Positions 47,024-54,948 of a stretch of 64,000 nucleotides of DNA are shown piece by piece (within the stretch, counting starts at the first letter, position 1; every line of letters begins with the position of its first letter). The notes under the pieces were generated by a model. That model saw only the letters and a list, made by a program, of their open reading frames with translations, made no database searches and had not been told where the DNA came from. A program made the position numbers and the translations under genes. This DNA comes from Methylobacterium sp. R2-1 (lineage in GTDB: Bacteria; Pseudomonadota; Alphaproteobacteria; Rhizobiales; Beijerinckiaceae). The stretch lies in contig NZ_JACHWM010000010.1 of assembly GCF_014191355.1 (NCBI RefSeq), positions 171,246 through 235,245 of the forward strand, in the 5' to 3' direction.

Positions 47024-47206
47024 TCAGAGCGGCACCGACCGATTCTGCCAGGCGAGGCCCGCACGGGCTGCACTCGCCTCCCAGGCCTCATCCGGATCGG
47101 CACCGGACAGCTCGGCCGCCGTCACCGGGACGGCGTCGAGAAGCAGAGCCGAGCCGAACGGCAGATCCGGGATCGCTGCGTCATCCGCCGCCTCGGCGAG
47201 AATCAT
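47024..47206 (-). CDS. Small hypothetical protein or gene remnant
   Basis: 60 aa from the ATG at 47206: acidic, begins MILAEAADDAAIPDLPFG and ends AGLAWQNRSVPL. The open frame continues upstream for about 25 more codons (ILFCRLPAECPPFES) with coding-like composition but no usable start before a TGA near 47293, so this may be the 3' end of a decayed gene rather than a complete small gene. No family recognised. Confidence 0.35.
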   Translation of the reverse strand: MILAEAADDAAIPDLPFGSALLLDAVPVTAAELSGADPDEAWEASAARAGLAWQNRSVPL

Positions 47207-47463
47207 GCTCTCGAACGGCGGGCACTCGGCGGGGAGACGGCAGAACAGGATCGCGCGGCGTGCCGGCCATACCGCGTCCTCCTCTCATCCCACCTGTCGG
47301 GCCACCTGTCGGGCACAGCGCTCCGGCGCCCCCCGGACCGGGTCTTCGGCCGGGCGCGTCGGGGGTAGGCTCTCGGAACACCGCTCAATCCGGGGGGACG
47401 ACGAGGGAGCGGATGATCCCCGCTACGGCATCCTCGGTAACGGGGTTGGTCATCGGTGCCTGC

Positions 47464-48861
47464 CTATCCCCCGAGCGCCGTGCCGATCATGGCGATCAGC
47501 GCGAAGTAAGGGCCGATGAAGGCGATGGCGCCGCCCCACAACAGGACCAGCCAGCCCCAGCCGCTCATGCGGCCCCCGGCCTTGCGAAGACGCGTCGCCC
47601 GTTCAGTGGGCGCGTACACGCCCTTGCGTCCGGCGCGGCGCGCGGCGCGGGCAGCCGCCGCGATCTGGATACGGTCCGCCCGAAACGCCGTCGCGGCGGC
47701 GGTGCCGGCCCAGAGGAGGAGCGCGAGGACGCCACAGGCGATGGCCTTGTTGCCGCTCTCCTCCATGGCGGTGCCCGAGAGGAGGAAGGACAGCCACAGC
47801 CCCGCCAGGGCCGCGAGCGCCACCCCCCAGCGGCGGTGCGCCACCGCCCAGACGTGGGGCGCCAGCAGCGCGTAGACGGAAAGGCGCCGGGGCGGCGGAG
47901 CCTGCCGCCGCATCGCCTCGTAGGCCTTGAGGGCGTGCGGCGCGGATTCGAGGAAGGCGCGGGCATCGACGGCCTGGAGCGGCAGGCGTCCGCGGAAGAG
48001 AACCGGCACCGCCACGACGGCCGGATCGCCGGGCTCGGGCGGGATGACGTCGCGCAGGATCTGGGCGGCGACCGCCGCGTCCCGCGGATCGAAGCGCGCG
48101 GCGAGCACCGCATCCTCCCGCGGCCAGCCGAAGACCGGGGCGGCTTGCAGGATCGCCGGGCGGGTCGCCTCGATGCGCTTCGCCGTCATCCGCCCGTCCG
48201 GGCTGCGCCAGAGGCCGAACAGCGCCCGCAGCAGCGCCGCCTCCGCCAGGGCGCGCGGCGCGGCGGGCAGCCGACGCGCCCGTGCCAGCCACTCGGTCAG
48301 GCTGTCCGCACCGTCGCGGAGAAACGGCGGCAGATCGGACTCCAGCGCGCGTGCCTCCTGCCATTCCGCCGGCCCGGCTTCGAGCGGCGCGATATCGATC
48401 ACCAGGGGAGTCGGCGTGCCCGGCGCGGGGTCGGTGGGCACGGGCGGAGGGTCGAGGTCACGCACGAGGAGGGCCGGCACGTCGGGCGCGGATGCCGGGG
48501 CCGGGACATCGAGATCGCGCAGCAAGGGCGGAGGCGGAACGGGACCGCCGGCCGAGGCCTGGCCCGGATCCGGCGATCCGCTCTCCACGACGCCCGCGCC
48601 ACCGCCGGGCCCCGCCGCACCGGCCTCCGCCTCCTCGACGGCCTCGCCCGCCGGTTCGTCCTCCTCGCTTTCCGGCCCCGCCTCGGGCAGGGGCCGGCGC
48701 GCCTCCGCGAGGGCGCGCTCGCGGGCGGCCAGAAGAGCCTGGAAGCCCTCGGCATCCTCGTCCGGCCGGGTGAGCTTGAGGCGGCGGGCATAGGCGCGGC
48801 GGATCGCCGACGCGTCCCGCGTCGGTTCGAGGCCGAGCAGGCGCCAGGCGCTGTCCGTCAT
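47464..48861 (-). CDS. J-domain-like membrane protein paired with an Hsp70
   Basis: 465 aa. The N-terminal 50 residues look like a J-domain (AWRLLGLEPTRDASAIRRAY, ARRLKLTRPDEDAEGFQALL), but the canonical HPD is replaced by RPDED in that loop, so classical stimulation of Hsp70 ATPase may be altered. Residues 60-180 are acidic and Pro-rich, probably disordered. The C-terminal half has four hydrophobic segments (AALAGLWLSFLLSG, KAIACGVLALLLWAGTAAAT, WLVLLWGGAIAFIG and its continuation), so it is an inner-membrane protein. ATG at 48861 puts the J-like domain at the N-terminus. It follows the Hsp70 gene by 19 bp on the same strand, so the two should work together. Confidence 0.75.
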   Translation of the reverse strand: MTDSAWRLLGLEPTRDASAIRRAYARRLKLTRPDEDAEGFQALLAARERALAEARRPLPEAGPESEEDEPAGEAVEEAEAGAAGPGGGAGVVESGSPDPGQASAGGPVPPPPLLRDLDVPAPASAPDVPALLVRDLDPPPVPTDPAPGTPTPLVIDIAPLEAGPAEWQEARALESDLPPFLRDGADSLTEWLARARRLPAAPRALAEAALLRALFGLWRSPDGRMTAKRIEATRPAILQAAPVFGWPREDAVLAARFDPRDAAVAAQILRDVIPPEPGDPAVVAVPVLFRGRLPLQAVDARAFLESAPHALKAYEAMRRQAPPPRRLSVYALLAPHVWAVAHRRWGVALAALAGLWLSFLLSGTAMEESGNKAIACGVLALLLWAGTAAATAFRADRIQIAAAARAARRAGRKGVYAPTERATRLRKAGGRMSGWGWLVLLWGGAIAFIGPYFALIAMIGTALGG

Positions 48862-48880
48862 GGCAGGTCCATGGCAGCTC

Positions 48881-50578
48881 TCAGAACCGGAAGCGGTGGT
48901 CTTCGAGGGCGTCGAGATCGGCGGCGAAGACCGCCCGCAGCGCCTCGGGTTCGTTGCCGGAGGCCTCGGCGATTTCACGCTCGAAGCGGGCGATCCGGCC
49001 GGCGACGTGCTGGCGCAGGTCGCCCCGGAGCTCCGCGTAGAGCGCGTCGGCGCGGGCCAGCAGCGCCCGATTCTCGGCCTGCTCCCGCGGCGCGAGCTTG
49101 ATCGCGGCGAGCGCGGCGAAGCGCGCCTCGATCTCCGCCTCGTCGAGATTGGCGCCGTTGCGGAAGACCTGCCGGCGGCGCAGGCCAGTAGAGACCACCG
49201 CGACCTCGACCTCCAGGGCGCCGTTGATGTCGTAGGTGAAGCGCACCTCGGCGGTCTCGCTGCCCGCGGGCCCCTTCGGCAGCGTCACCGGGACTTGGCC
49301 CAGCGGGATGTTGTCGTCCGGGCGCAGGCTCTCGCCCTGGAACACCTTCACCTCGATATGGTCCTGGCCGTCGTGGACCGTGGTGACGCGGTGGGCCCGG
49401 CTCACCGGCACGGCGGCGTTGCGCTCGATGATCGGCAGCATCACCTGCGTCGCCCCGGCGGTGCGGGCGTTCTCGGTGATGGCGATGCCGAGGGTGAAGG
49501 GGCAGACATCGGTCATCACCACCTCCTCCAAGGCGGCGTGGCGCGCCTTGAGCCCGGCCTGCACCGCCGCCCCCTGCGCCACCGCGGTGTCGGGATCGAC
49601 GTGGACCAGCGGCAGCCGCCCGAACAGCCGGGCGACGAGGCTGCGGATCACCGGCATCCGGGTCGCACCGCCGACGAGGATCACACCATCGAGATCGGCG
49701 AGCCGCTTGCCAGAATCCGACAGCGCCCGCTCCAGCGGCGCGCGCAGGCGGTGCAGGAGCGGGGCGGCGGCGGCTTCCAGCCGGGTGCGGTCGAGCTGAC
49801 CCCTCCGCACCTCTTCGCCAAGCCGGATCTCGTAGACCGCCTCCGGTGCGGCGGTGAGTCCGCGCTTGACCGCCTCGGCGACCCGCAGCAGGCGGGCGCG
49901 GTCTCCCGGCGAGAGGCCGTCGAGGGCGACCCGCTGGTCCTCGGCGATCGCCGCCGCCAGAATCGCCGAGAAATCGTCGCCGCCGAGCGCCACGTCGCCA
50001 GCGGTGGCGCGCACCTCCATCACGCCCTCGTAGAGTTCGAGCAGCGAGACATCGAAGGTGCCGCCGCCGAGATCGAACACGAGGACGGTGCCCTCCTGCT
50101 TGGACGCGACACCGTAGGCGAGCGCCGCCGCGGTCGGCTCGTTGACGAGCCGCTCCACCGGCAGTCCGGCGAGGCGGGCAGCGTCGAGGGTCGCCTTGCG
50201 CTGGATGTCGTTGAAATAGGCCGGCACCGAGATCACCGCCTCGGTCACCTCCGTGCCGAGATGCGCCTGCGCATCAGCCTTGAGGCTCTTCAGCACCAGG
50301 GCCGACAGCTCCTCCGGGCGGAAGTTCTGGCCGCGACCGAGCCGGGTGACGTGGCCCGAGCCCATCCAGCGCTTGAAGGAGGCGACCGTGCGCTCGGGCT
50401 CGGTGGCCAGCCGCTCCCGCGCCGCGCGGCCGACCAGGACCGTCCCGTCCGCGTCGAGGCCGACGACGGACGGCGTCAGCGGCTCGCCGAGGGCATTGGG
50501 GATGAGCCGCGGCCCCTCCGGCGTCCAGACGGCGACCGCCGAGTTCGTGGTGCCGAGATCGATGCCGACGATCGCCAT
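48881..50578 (-). CDS. Hsp70 family chaperone (DnaK/HscC-like)
   Basis: 565 aa, cytoplasmic, shorter than DnaK (about 640). ATPase motifs: VGIDLGTTNSAVAVW at residues 4-18, ISVPAYFNDIQRKATLDAAR, VFDLGGGTFDVSLLELY, and VILVGGATRMPVIRSLVARL. The substrate domain is present (TLGIAITENARTAGATQVML, IPLGQVPVTLPKGPAGSE, RFTYDINGALEVEV) but the helical lid is short and there is no EEVD or DnaK-like acidic tail. ATG at 50578 gives the normal Hsp70 start; the upstream in-frame leader is not family-like. Gene partner is the J-like membrane protein downstream; a specialised rather than general chaperone is likely. Confidence 0.92.
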   Translation of the reverse strand: MAIVGIDLGTTNSAVAVWTPEGPRLIPNALGEPLTPSVVGLDADGTVLVGRAARERLATEPERTVASFKRWMGSGHVTRLGRGQNFRPEELSALVLKSLKADAQAHLGTEVTEAVISVPAYFNDIQRKATLDAARLAGLPVERLVNEPTAAALAYGVASKQEGTVLVFDLGGGTFDVSLLELYEGVMEVRATAGDVALGGDDFSAILAAAIAEDQRVALDGLSPGDRARLLRVAEAVKRGLTAAPEAVYEIRLGEEVRRGQLDRTRLEAAAAPLLHRLRAPLERALSDSGKRLADLDGVILVGGATRMPVIRSLVARLFGRLPLVHVDPDTAVAQGAAVQAGLKARHAALEEVVMTDVCPFTLGIAITENARTAGATQVMLPIIERNAAVPVSRAHRVTTVHDGQDHIEVKVFQGESLRPDDNIPLGQVPVTLPKGPAGSETAEVRFTYDINGALEVEVAVVSTGLRRRQVFRNGANLDEAEIEARFAALAAIKLAPREQAENRALLARADALYAELRGDLRQHVAGRIARFEREIAEASGNEPEALRAVFAADLDALEDHRFRF

Positions 50579-50644
50579 GGAGCCCCCTTCGGTTCCGGCG
50601 GACGGCGTCAGCCCCGTGCCGGCCGCTCCGCCGTTATAAGCCAC

Positions 50645-51195
50645 AGCCCGCGGCGGTGGCGAAAGCCCGGATCACGCCGCAGACGGGATGAGAAGCCTGA
50701 GCCAAACGTTCGACAAACCGGCTCAAGTCATACTCAACGACTTCGAGAAGAGGCTGGAACTCTCATTTCGACAGACGTCATCGGTCAGATTTCGGAGAAG
50801 GCTTCCGATTTGGCCGCAACGCCTCCGCTCCGCGTGGTCGGCTCGTCGCGCTGCCATCCCGCCGAAGGGCCGTGCTACGAGCCGGCGACGGACACCGCGT
50901 GGTCGGCCGATATTCTGGCGAACCGCCTGTTCGAACGGCCGCTGAGCAAGGACGCCTTCCCCGCCACAAGGAGACACCTTCCTGCTCTTCGCCTTCCAGC
51001 TCGTGGACGCCCTGCTCCGGCTCGCGTGCGAGGCGGCGCGCACGCGCTTCCAGGCGTTGTGCCACGCAGAACGACGCTGGCCTCGACGCCGAGGAAGTGG
51101 CGGAGGACGACACCTTCCTCGGGAACTTTCCGCGGGCTTCCAGCCATCTCGGTTTCATCCACAACGCGCCGATGCTCGGCCTCTACGAGCATGGC
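50645..51195 (+). pseudogene. Glycoside hydrolase family 15 (glucoamylase/trehalase) C-terminal remnant
   Basis: No intact gene lies between 50579 and 51303. From about 50973 one plus frame reads DTFLLFAFQLVDALLRLACE, and after a frameshift near 51060 a second frame reads NDAGLDAEEVAEDDTFLGNF then PRASSHLGFIHNAPMLGLYE. Joined, these match the C-terminal end of GH15 enzymes (xxF..VDAL..AG....A, LAEEVD......GNFPQAFSHLALI). The N-terminal two thirds are missing; 50645-50960 holds nothing I can assign with safety. Confidence 0.65.
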
Positions 51196-51303
51196 GGCCG
51201 CGCCGAGGTTGGGGGGCACCGACGCCGACCGCTCGTTGCGCGAGACCGAGACGCGCCGGGCGCCCTGTATCGACGGGGCCGAGATGGGAGAGTGAGAACC
51301 GGA

Positions 51304-52266
51304 ATGACCCGCATCGGTTACCATGCCTCGCACGAGCAGCACGCCCCCTCCGCCCTCCTGCACCACGTGCGGGCAGCGGACGAAGCGGGGTTCGCCTGCG
51401 CCATGTCCTCGGAGCACTTCAAGCCGTGGAGCCGCGCACAGGGGCATTCGGGCCATGCGTGGTCCTGGCTCGGGGCGGCCATGGCGATGACGCGCCTTCC
51501 GTTCGGCATCATCACCGCGCCGGGCTACCGCCACCATCCGGCCGTGCTCGCGCAATCTGCGGCGACCCTGTCCGAGATGTTTCCCGAGCGTCTGTGGCTG
51601 GCGCTCGGCAGCGGCCAGCGCCTCAACGAGGACATCACCGGCCTGCCCTGGCCTGAGAAGGCCGAGCGCAACGCGCGGCTCTCCGAATGCGCCGCGGTCA
51701 TCCGGGCGCTGCTGGCCGGCGAGACCGTGACCCATCGCGGCCGCGTCACGGTGATCGACGCGCGGCTCTACTCGCGGCCGAAGACCCCGCCGCTTCTGAT
51801 CGGCGGGGCCACCACCGCGGCCACCGCCCGCGCCCTCGGCGCCTGGGCGGACGGCCTCGTCACCGTCGGCATCGAGCCGGACAAACTGCGCCCGGTGGTC
51901 GAGGCCTTCCGCGAGGGTGGCGGCGCGGGCAAGCCGGTCTTCCTCCAGACCAAGGTCTGCTGGGACCCTGACCCGGCCCGCGCTCTCGCGGAGGCGCACG
52001 CGCAGTGGGCGAGCAACGCCATTGAGGGCGAGGTCAATTGGGAGTTGCCCCGTCCGGAGGATTTCGAGACCGCCGCCCGCTTCGTCCGGCCCGAGGACAT
52101 GCAGGCCTGCGTGCGGATTTCGGACGATCTCGGGCAGCACGCCGCCTGGCTCGCGGAGCTGGCCGAGATGGGCTTTGCGGAGATCTTCGTCCATCAGGTC
52201 GGTGCCGGTCAGGAAGCGTTCATCGACGCCTTCGGGCGCAGCGTGCTGCCCCAACTCGGCGACTGA
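51304..52266 (+). CDS. LLM-class flavin-dependent oxidoreductase (TIGR03885-like)
   Basis: 320 aa, cytoplasmic TIM-barrel enzyme of the bacterial luciferase-like group, related to F420-dependent glucose-6-phosphate dehydrogenase but of the type found in bacteria without F420, so FMN is the expected cofactor. IGYHASHEQHAPSALLHHVR, EHFKPWSRAQGHSGHAWSWL, TAPGYRHHPAVLAQSAATLS and LALGSGQRLNEDITGLPWP match that family. ATG at 51304 follows GAACCGGA. The family is often next to GH15 or trehalose genes, which agrees with the GH15 remnant directly upstream. Its own substrate is not known. Confidence 0.88.
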   Translation: MTRIGYHASHEQHAPSALLHHVRAADEAGFACAMSSEHFKPWSRAQGHSGHAWSWLGAAMAMTRLPFGIITAPGYRHHPAVLAQSAATLSEMFPERLWLALGSGQRLNEDITGLPWPEKAERNARLSECAAVIRALLAGETVTHRGRVTVIDARLYSRPKTPPLLIGGATTAATARALGAWADGLVTVGIEPDKLRPVVEAFREGGGAGKPVFLQTKVCWDPDPARALAEAHAQWASNAIEGEVNWELPRPEDFETAARFVRPEDMQACVRISDDLGQHAAWLAELAEMGFAEIFVHQVGAGQEAFIDAFGRSVLPQLGD

Positions 52267-52294
52267 CGCACGAAGGTGCGGACGCCGCTCGGGA

Positions 52295-52621
52295 TCAGAA
52301 CAGCAGGCCGGCAAAGCGCCCGCGGCTGCCAGCTCCGAACACGCTCTCGAGCACGGCCCAGGTCGAAGGGCTGAGACCGTGGTCGCTCCGCAGCCGGCGC
52401 GGATCCGCGCGTTCGAGCCGGTCCATCTCGCCGGTGCATTTCTGAAGCGCGAGCCCTGCCTTTGCCGTCATCGGTATGGGCCGCTGCCCCTTCGTCGCGT
52501 CGAGTTCGAAGCGCAGGCAGGCCGAGAGATCCTCTTTCAGGTCGTCGAAGGGAGCAGCCTCAACGCCGGCGGAGGGAGCCAAGACGAGGGGAATGAGCAG
52601 GGCGGCGGCACGAACGAACAT
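52295..52621 (-). CDS. Small exported protein of unknown function
   Basis: 108 aa. The N-terminus MFVRAAALLIPLVLAPSAGV, with EAA-type cleavage after it, is a good signal peptide. The mature part (about 85 residues) has two Cys (LSACLRFELD and LALQKCTGEMD) that could form a disulfide, and ends GRFAGLLF. No family recognised. The longer open frame upstream is a shadow. Last gene of the minus-strand block that contains the dimethylformamidase genes; about 95 bp from the next upstream gene. Confidence 0.65.
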   Translation of the reverse strand: MFVRAAALLIPLVLAPSAGVEAAPFDDLKEDLSACLRFELDATKGQRPIPMTAKAGLALQKCTGEMDRLERADPRRLRSDHGLSPSTWAVLESVFGAGSRGRFAGLLF

Positions 52622-52715
52622 CAAGGCCCTCCGGGCACGGTCGGCTGACGACGACAACGCACGGATCGGCGTTTCGCCGCACGGGGGAGACCGGTTCGGC
52701 AGCGGCTCCGCATTC

Positions 52716-53021
52716 CTACATCGCGTCCGGGGCTCCGCTCGCTTGTCCACGCCGGAACAGGAAGACCTGACGCCCTTCGCCCGCCAGCGCCGCGGCGCCC
52801 TGGCGCCCGCAGAGCCAATCGCGCACCATCGCCGCGGCAGCAGGCGAGACCGCCGGCTTCCACAGCCAGATGTCGCGGGCCTCGTCGACCCCGTGTTCAC
52901 CAAATAAGGCGGCGGGCGCGTCCTCCGCCGCTCCCACCGACCACGCGGAAAAATCGGCGCCGAACTCTTTGACGTAACTGATGAACTCGAACTTGATCTG
53001 CTGAACGCTGTAGCCGGTCAT
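52716..53021 (-). CDS. Small protein of unknown function next to the Sel1 gene
   Basis: 101 aa, soluble, acidic N-terminal half: MTGYSVQQIKFEFISYVKEF, then ARDIWLWKPAVSPAAAAMVR and ending AGEGRQVFLFRRGQASGAPD. The ATG at 53021 lies only 11 bp after the Sel1-protein stop, and GAGGGGGC is a fair ribosome site, so it is very likely co-translated with it. I do not recognise the family. Confidence 0.65.
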   Translation of the reverse strand: MTGYSVQQIKFEFISYVKEFGADFSAWSVGAAEDAPAALFGEHGVDEARDIWLWKPAVSPAAAAMVRDWLCGRQGAAALAGEGRQVFLFRRGQASGAPDAM

Positions 53022-53031
53022 CGACGCCCCC

Positions 53032-53709
53032 TCACGCGGGGATCGGCGCGATGCGGCCGGGCTCGGTGCGGCGGGCCTGCGCCCGGGCGGCGCCCTCGCG
53101 CTTCTCCTCTGCCGACATCTCCTTGATGATCTCTTCGAGTGCGTTGAGCGCCGTGCCGACGCCGTGCCCGGCGGCGAGCGAGAGCCAGGCGAAGGCTTCG
53201 ATCCGGTCGCGCTCGACCCCGATCCCCTGGGCATAGAGATGGCCGAGCCGGGCCTGGGACGGGTAGTGCCCGGCTTCCGCCGCGCTCCGATAGAGGGTGG
53301 CGGCGCGGACGGGATCCGCGGGCAGGCCATCGCCCTTCGCCAGCAGGGTAGCGAGGTTGTAGGCGGCCATCACGTCGCCGCTCTCCGCCGCCCGTTCCAG
53401 CCAGCGCGCACCCTCGGCCCGGTCCTGCGCCACGCCCTGTCCCATCGCCAGCATCGCGCCAACATTCGTCGCGGCCGGGCCGTGGCCCTGCTCGGCGGCG
53501 CGGCGATACCATCCGAAGGCTTCCGTCAGAGAGGCCGGTACGCCGGTCCCGCCGGCATAGAGCGCGCCGAGCCACGCCTGCGCCTCCGGGTCGCCCGCCT
53601 CGGCGAGCGGCTCGAAGACGGCGAGTGCCCGGTCGTAGGCGTGGGCCTGGAAGGCGGCGACGCCCTCGGCGAGGGCGGGCGTGGCCAGGGTCTGGGCAGC
53701 AAGGCTCAT
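53032..53709 (-). CDS. Sel1-repeat (TPR-like) protein
   Basis: 225 aa built of about five Sel1-like repeats of 36 residues: PEAQAWLGALYAGGTGVPAS, PAATNVGAMLAMGQGVAQDR, MAAYNLATLLAKGDGLPADP and YPSQARLGHLYAQGIGVERD. Sel1 proteins are helical scaffolds for protein contacts. No signal peptide, so probably cytoplasmic. It sits 18 bp downstream of the degenerate Rieske-like gene and 11 bp before the small unknown gene, on the same strand as the dimethylformamidase subunits. It may assemble or stabilise the amide-degradation proteins; that is inference from position only. Confidence 0.85.
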   Translation of the reverse strand: MSLAAQTLATPALAEGVAAFQAHAYDRALAVFEPLAEAGDPEAQAWLGALYAGGTGVPASLTEAFGWYRRAAEQGHGPAATNVGAMLAMGQGVAQDRAEGARWLERAAESGDVMAAYNLATLLAKGDGLPADPVRAATLYRSAAEAGHYPSQARLGHLYAQGIGVERDRIEAFAWLSLAAGHGVGTALNALEEIIKEMSAEEKREGAARAQARRTEPGRIAPIPA

Positions 53710-53727
53710 GAGGCATCTCCCAAGGAA

Positions 53728-54810
53728 TCAGCAGCCGCGGCCCTGGGCCGTGGCGAAGAGAGGGTACGTATCCGTGGCTGCGGGCCGCGCCCGCACGCGG
53801 GCGGCGATTCTTTGCTGCAGCCACAGGCCCGCGGCGTTGGCCGAACCGGAGAGAGCCGTCTGCGCGGCGATGGCGGGCGCCATCCGGGCGGCGATCTCCG
53901 CCTGCCACGCCGCCCAGGAGGCGTCCCGCGAGGCTTCTCGATCGGCCTGCGCAGCACTCTCCGGGCCGAGAAGTCCGATCCGCAGCAGCGTCTGCCCCAG
54001 CGCCGTCGGCTGCAGGATCACCGCGCAGGTCTCGCCGCGCGCCTCGATCAGGACGAGGTTGGGAAAGTGGACGGCGATCGCCGCAGTTTCTCCGGTCGCG
54101 AGGCGTCCGGTCAGATGCAGGCTGTCCGGCGCTTCCGCGAAACGGTCGCCCTCGGCCAGCGCCTGTGCGGCGAGCTTCCAATTGGCAGCAAACTCCACCC
54201 GCCGGGTCTCGGCGGCGAAGGCAACGAGCCCCTCGGGCGGCGCTTCGGGCGGAGCCGCCTCGCGGTCGAGGTTGATCCGCACCAGCGGCCCCCAGGCGTG
54301 GGCGGCGACCGGCAGCAGCCGCTCCGGGCGCAGGCCGAGATACTGGTGCATCGCCGGGGTCGGCCCGTCAGCGCCGGCCGGCAGCACGCTTCCGTCGCGG
54401 CTGTAGCCGCAGGCAGTGAAGGAGCAACCGGTCTTGGTGCCGGTTCGACATTGCAGCGGCACCGCGCGGCAGCCGCCGTGCTGAGCCTTGTTGAAGCGCC
54501 CGACGAGGCCCCCCTCGGCCTCGCGCTGGACGTGGATGCCGTGATGGCCGGCGGTGAAGGGCAGGAGATCGCCGGGCGAGGGAATCTCGGTGCCGAGGCC
54601 GATCGCCAGCCACGAGCGGGTCCAGACCGCGTCGTCCTCCAACTCCGCGAAGGCGAGCGCGCGGTAAGCCGCCGGCGGCAGCAGGCGCGGCGCGCTCGGG
54701 TCGAGGCTGTCCGCGAAGAAGGCCGGGTCGGCGAGATCGAGCCCCTCGGCGCGATGGCCGAGATCGGGGCGGTCCGGCACGAAGCCGGCGGACGCAATGG
54801 CGAGGACCAT
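53728..54810 (-). CDS. Rieske-oxygenase-like protein with lost metal ligands
   Basis: 360 aa, resembling the alpha subunit of ring-hydroxylating/CntA-like Rieske oxygenases: RSWLAIGLGTEIPSPGDLLP, HQYLGLRPERLLPVAAHAWG and PLVRINLD are family-like. The Rieske region is altered. Where C-x-H is expected it reads A109-Q-H111, and where C-x-x-H is expected it reads C129-S-F-T132, followed by the usual Y-x-x-DG. At the mononuclear iron site the expected EGYHxxxxH after NWK reads AEGDRFAEAP, so both His are gone. It probably does not work as an oxygenase and may have become a binding or structural protein. Located 138 bp downstream of the formamidase large-subunit gene. Start ATG at 54810. Confidence 0.7.
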   Translation of the reverse strand: MVLAIASAGFVPDRPDLGHRAEGLDLADPAFFADSLDPSAPRLLPPAAYRALAFAELEDDAVWTRSWLAIGLGTEIPSPGDLLPFTAGHHGIHVQREAEGGLVGRFNKAQHGGCRAVPLQCRTGTKTGCSFTACGYSRDGSVLPAGADGPTPAMHQYLGLRPERLLPVAAHAWGPLVRINLDREAAPPEAPPEGLVAFAAETRRVEFAANWKLAAQALAEGDRFAEAPDSLHLTGRLATGETAAIAVHFPNLVLIEARGETCAVILQPTALGQTLLRIGLLGPESAAQADREASRDASWAAWQAEIAARMAPAIAAQTALSGSANAAGLWLQQRIAARVRARPAATDTYPLFATAQGRGC

Positions 54811-54916
54811 GAACGCCTCTCACGCTTCTCGAAAAGGGGTCGGTGGCAGCGCAAGGGGGGCTGACGGCGCTGCCACCGGGGCTCCGCCCGAGGTAGGCGA
54901 GGACGGAGCGTCTGAG

Positions 54917-54938
54917 CGGTCCCCGCCGTGGCGGGGAC
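54917..54938 (-). terminator. Strong hairpin after the dimethylformamidase large-subunit gene
   Basis: Perfect 10-bp stem GGTCCCCGCC/GGCGGGGACC with a 2-nt loop, 11 bp past the stop codon at 54949. No T-run follows, so it may be an attenuator or an RNA-stabilising 3' structure separating the highly used dmf genes from the following genes. Confidence 0.6.
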
Positions 54939-54948
54939 CAACAGGCCC

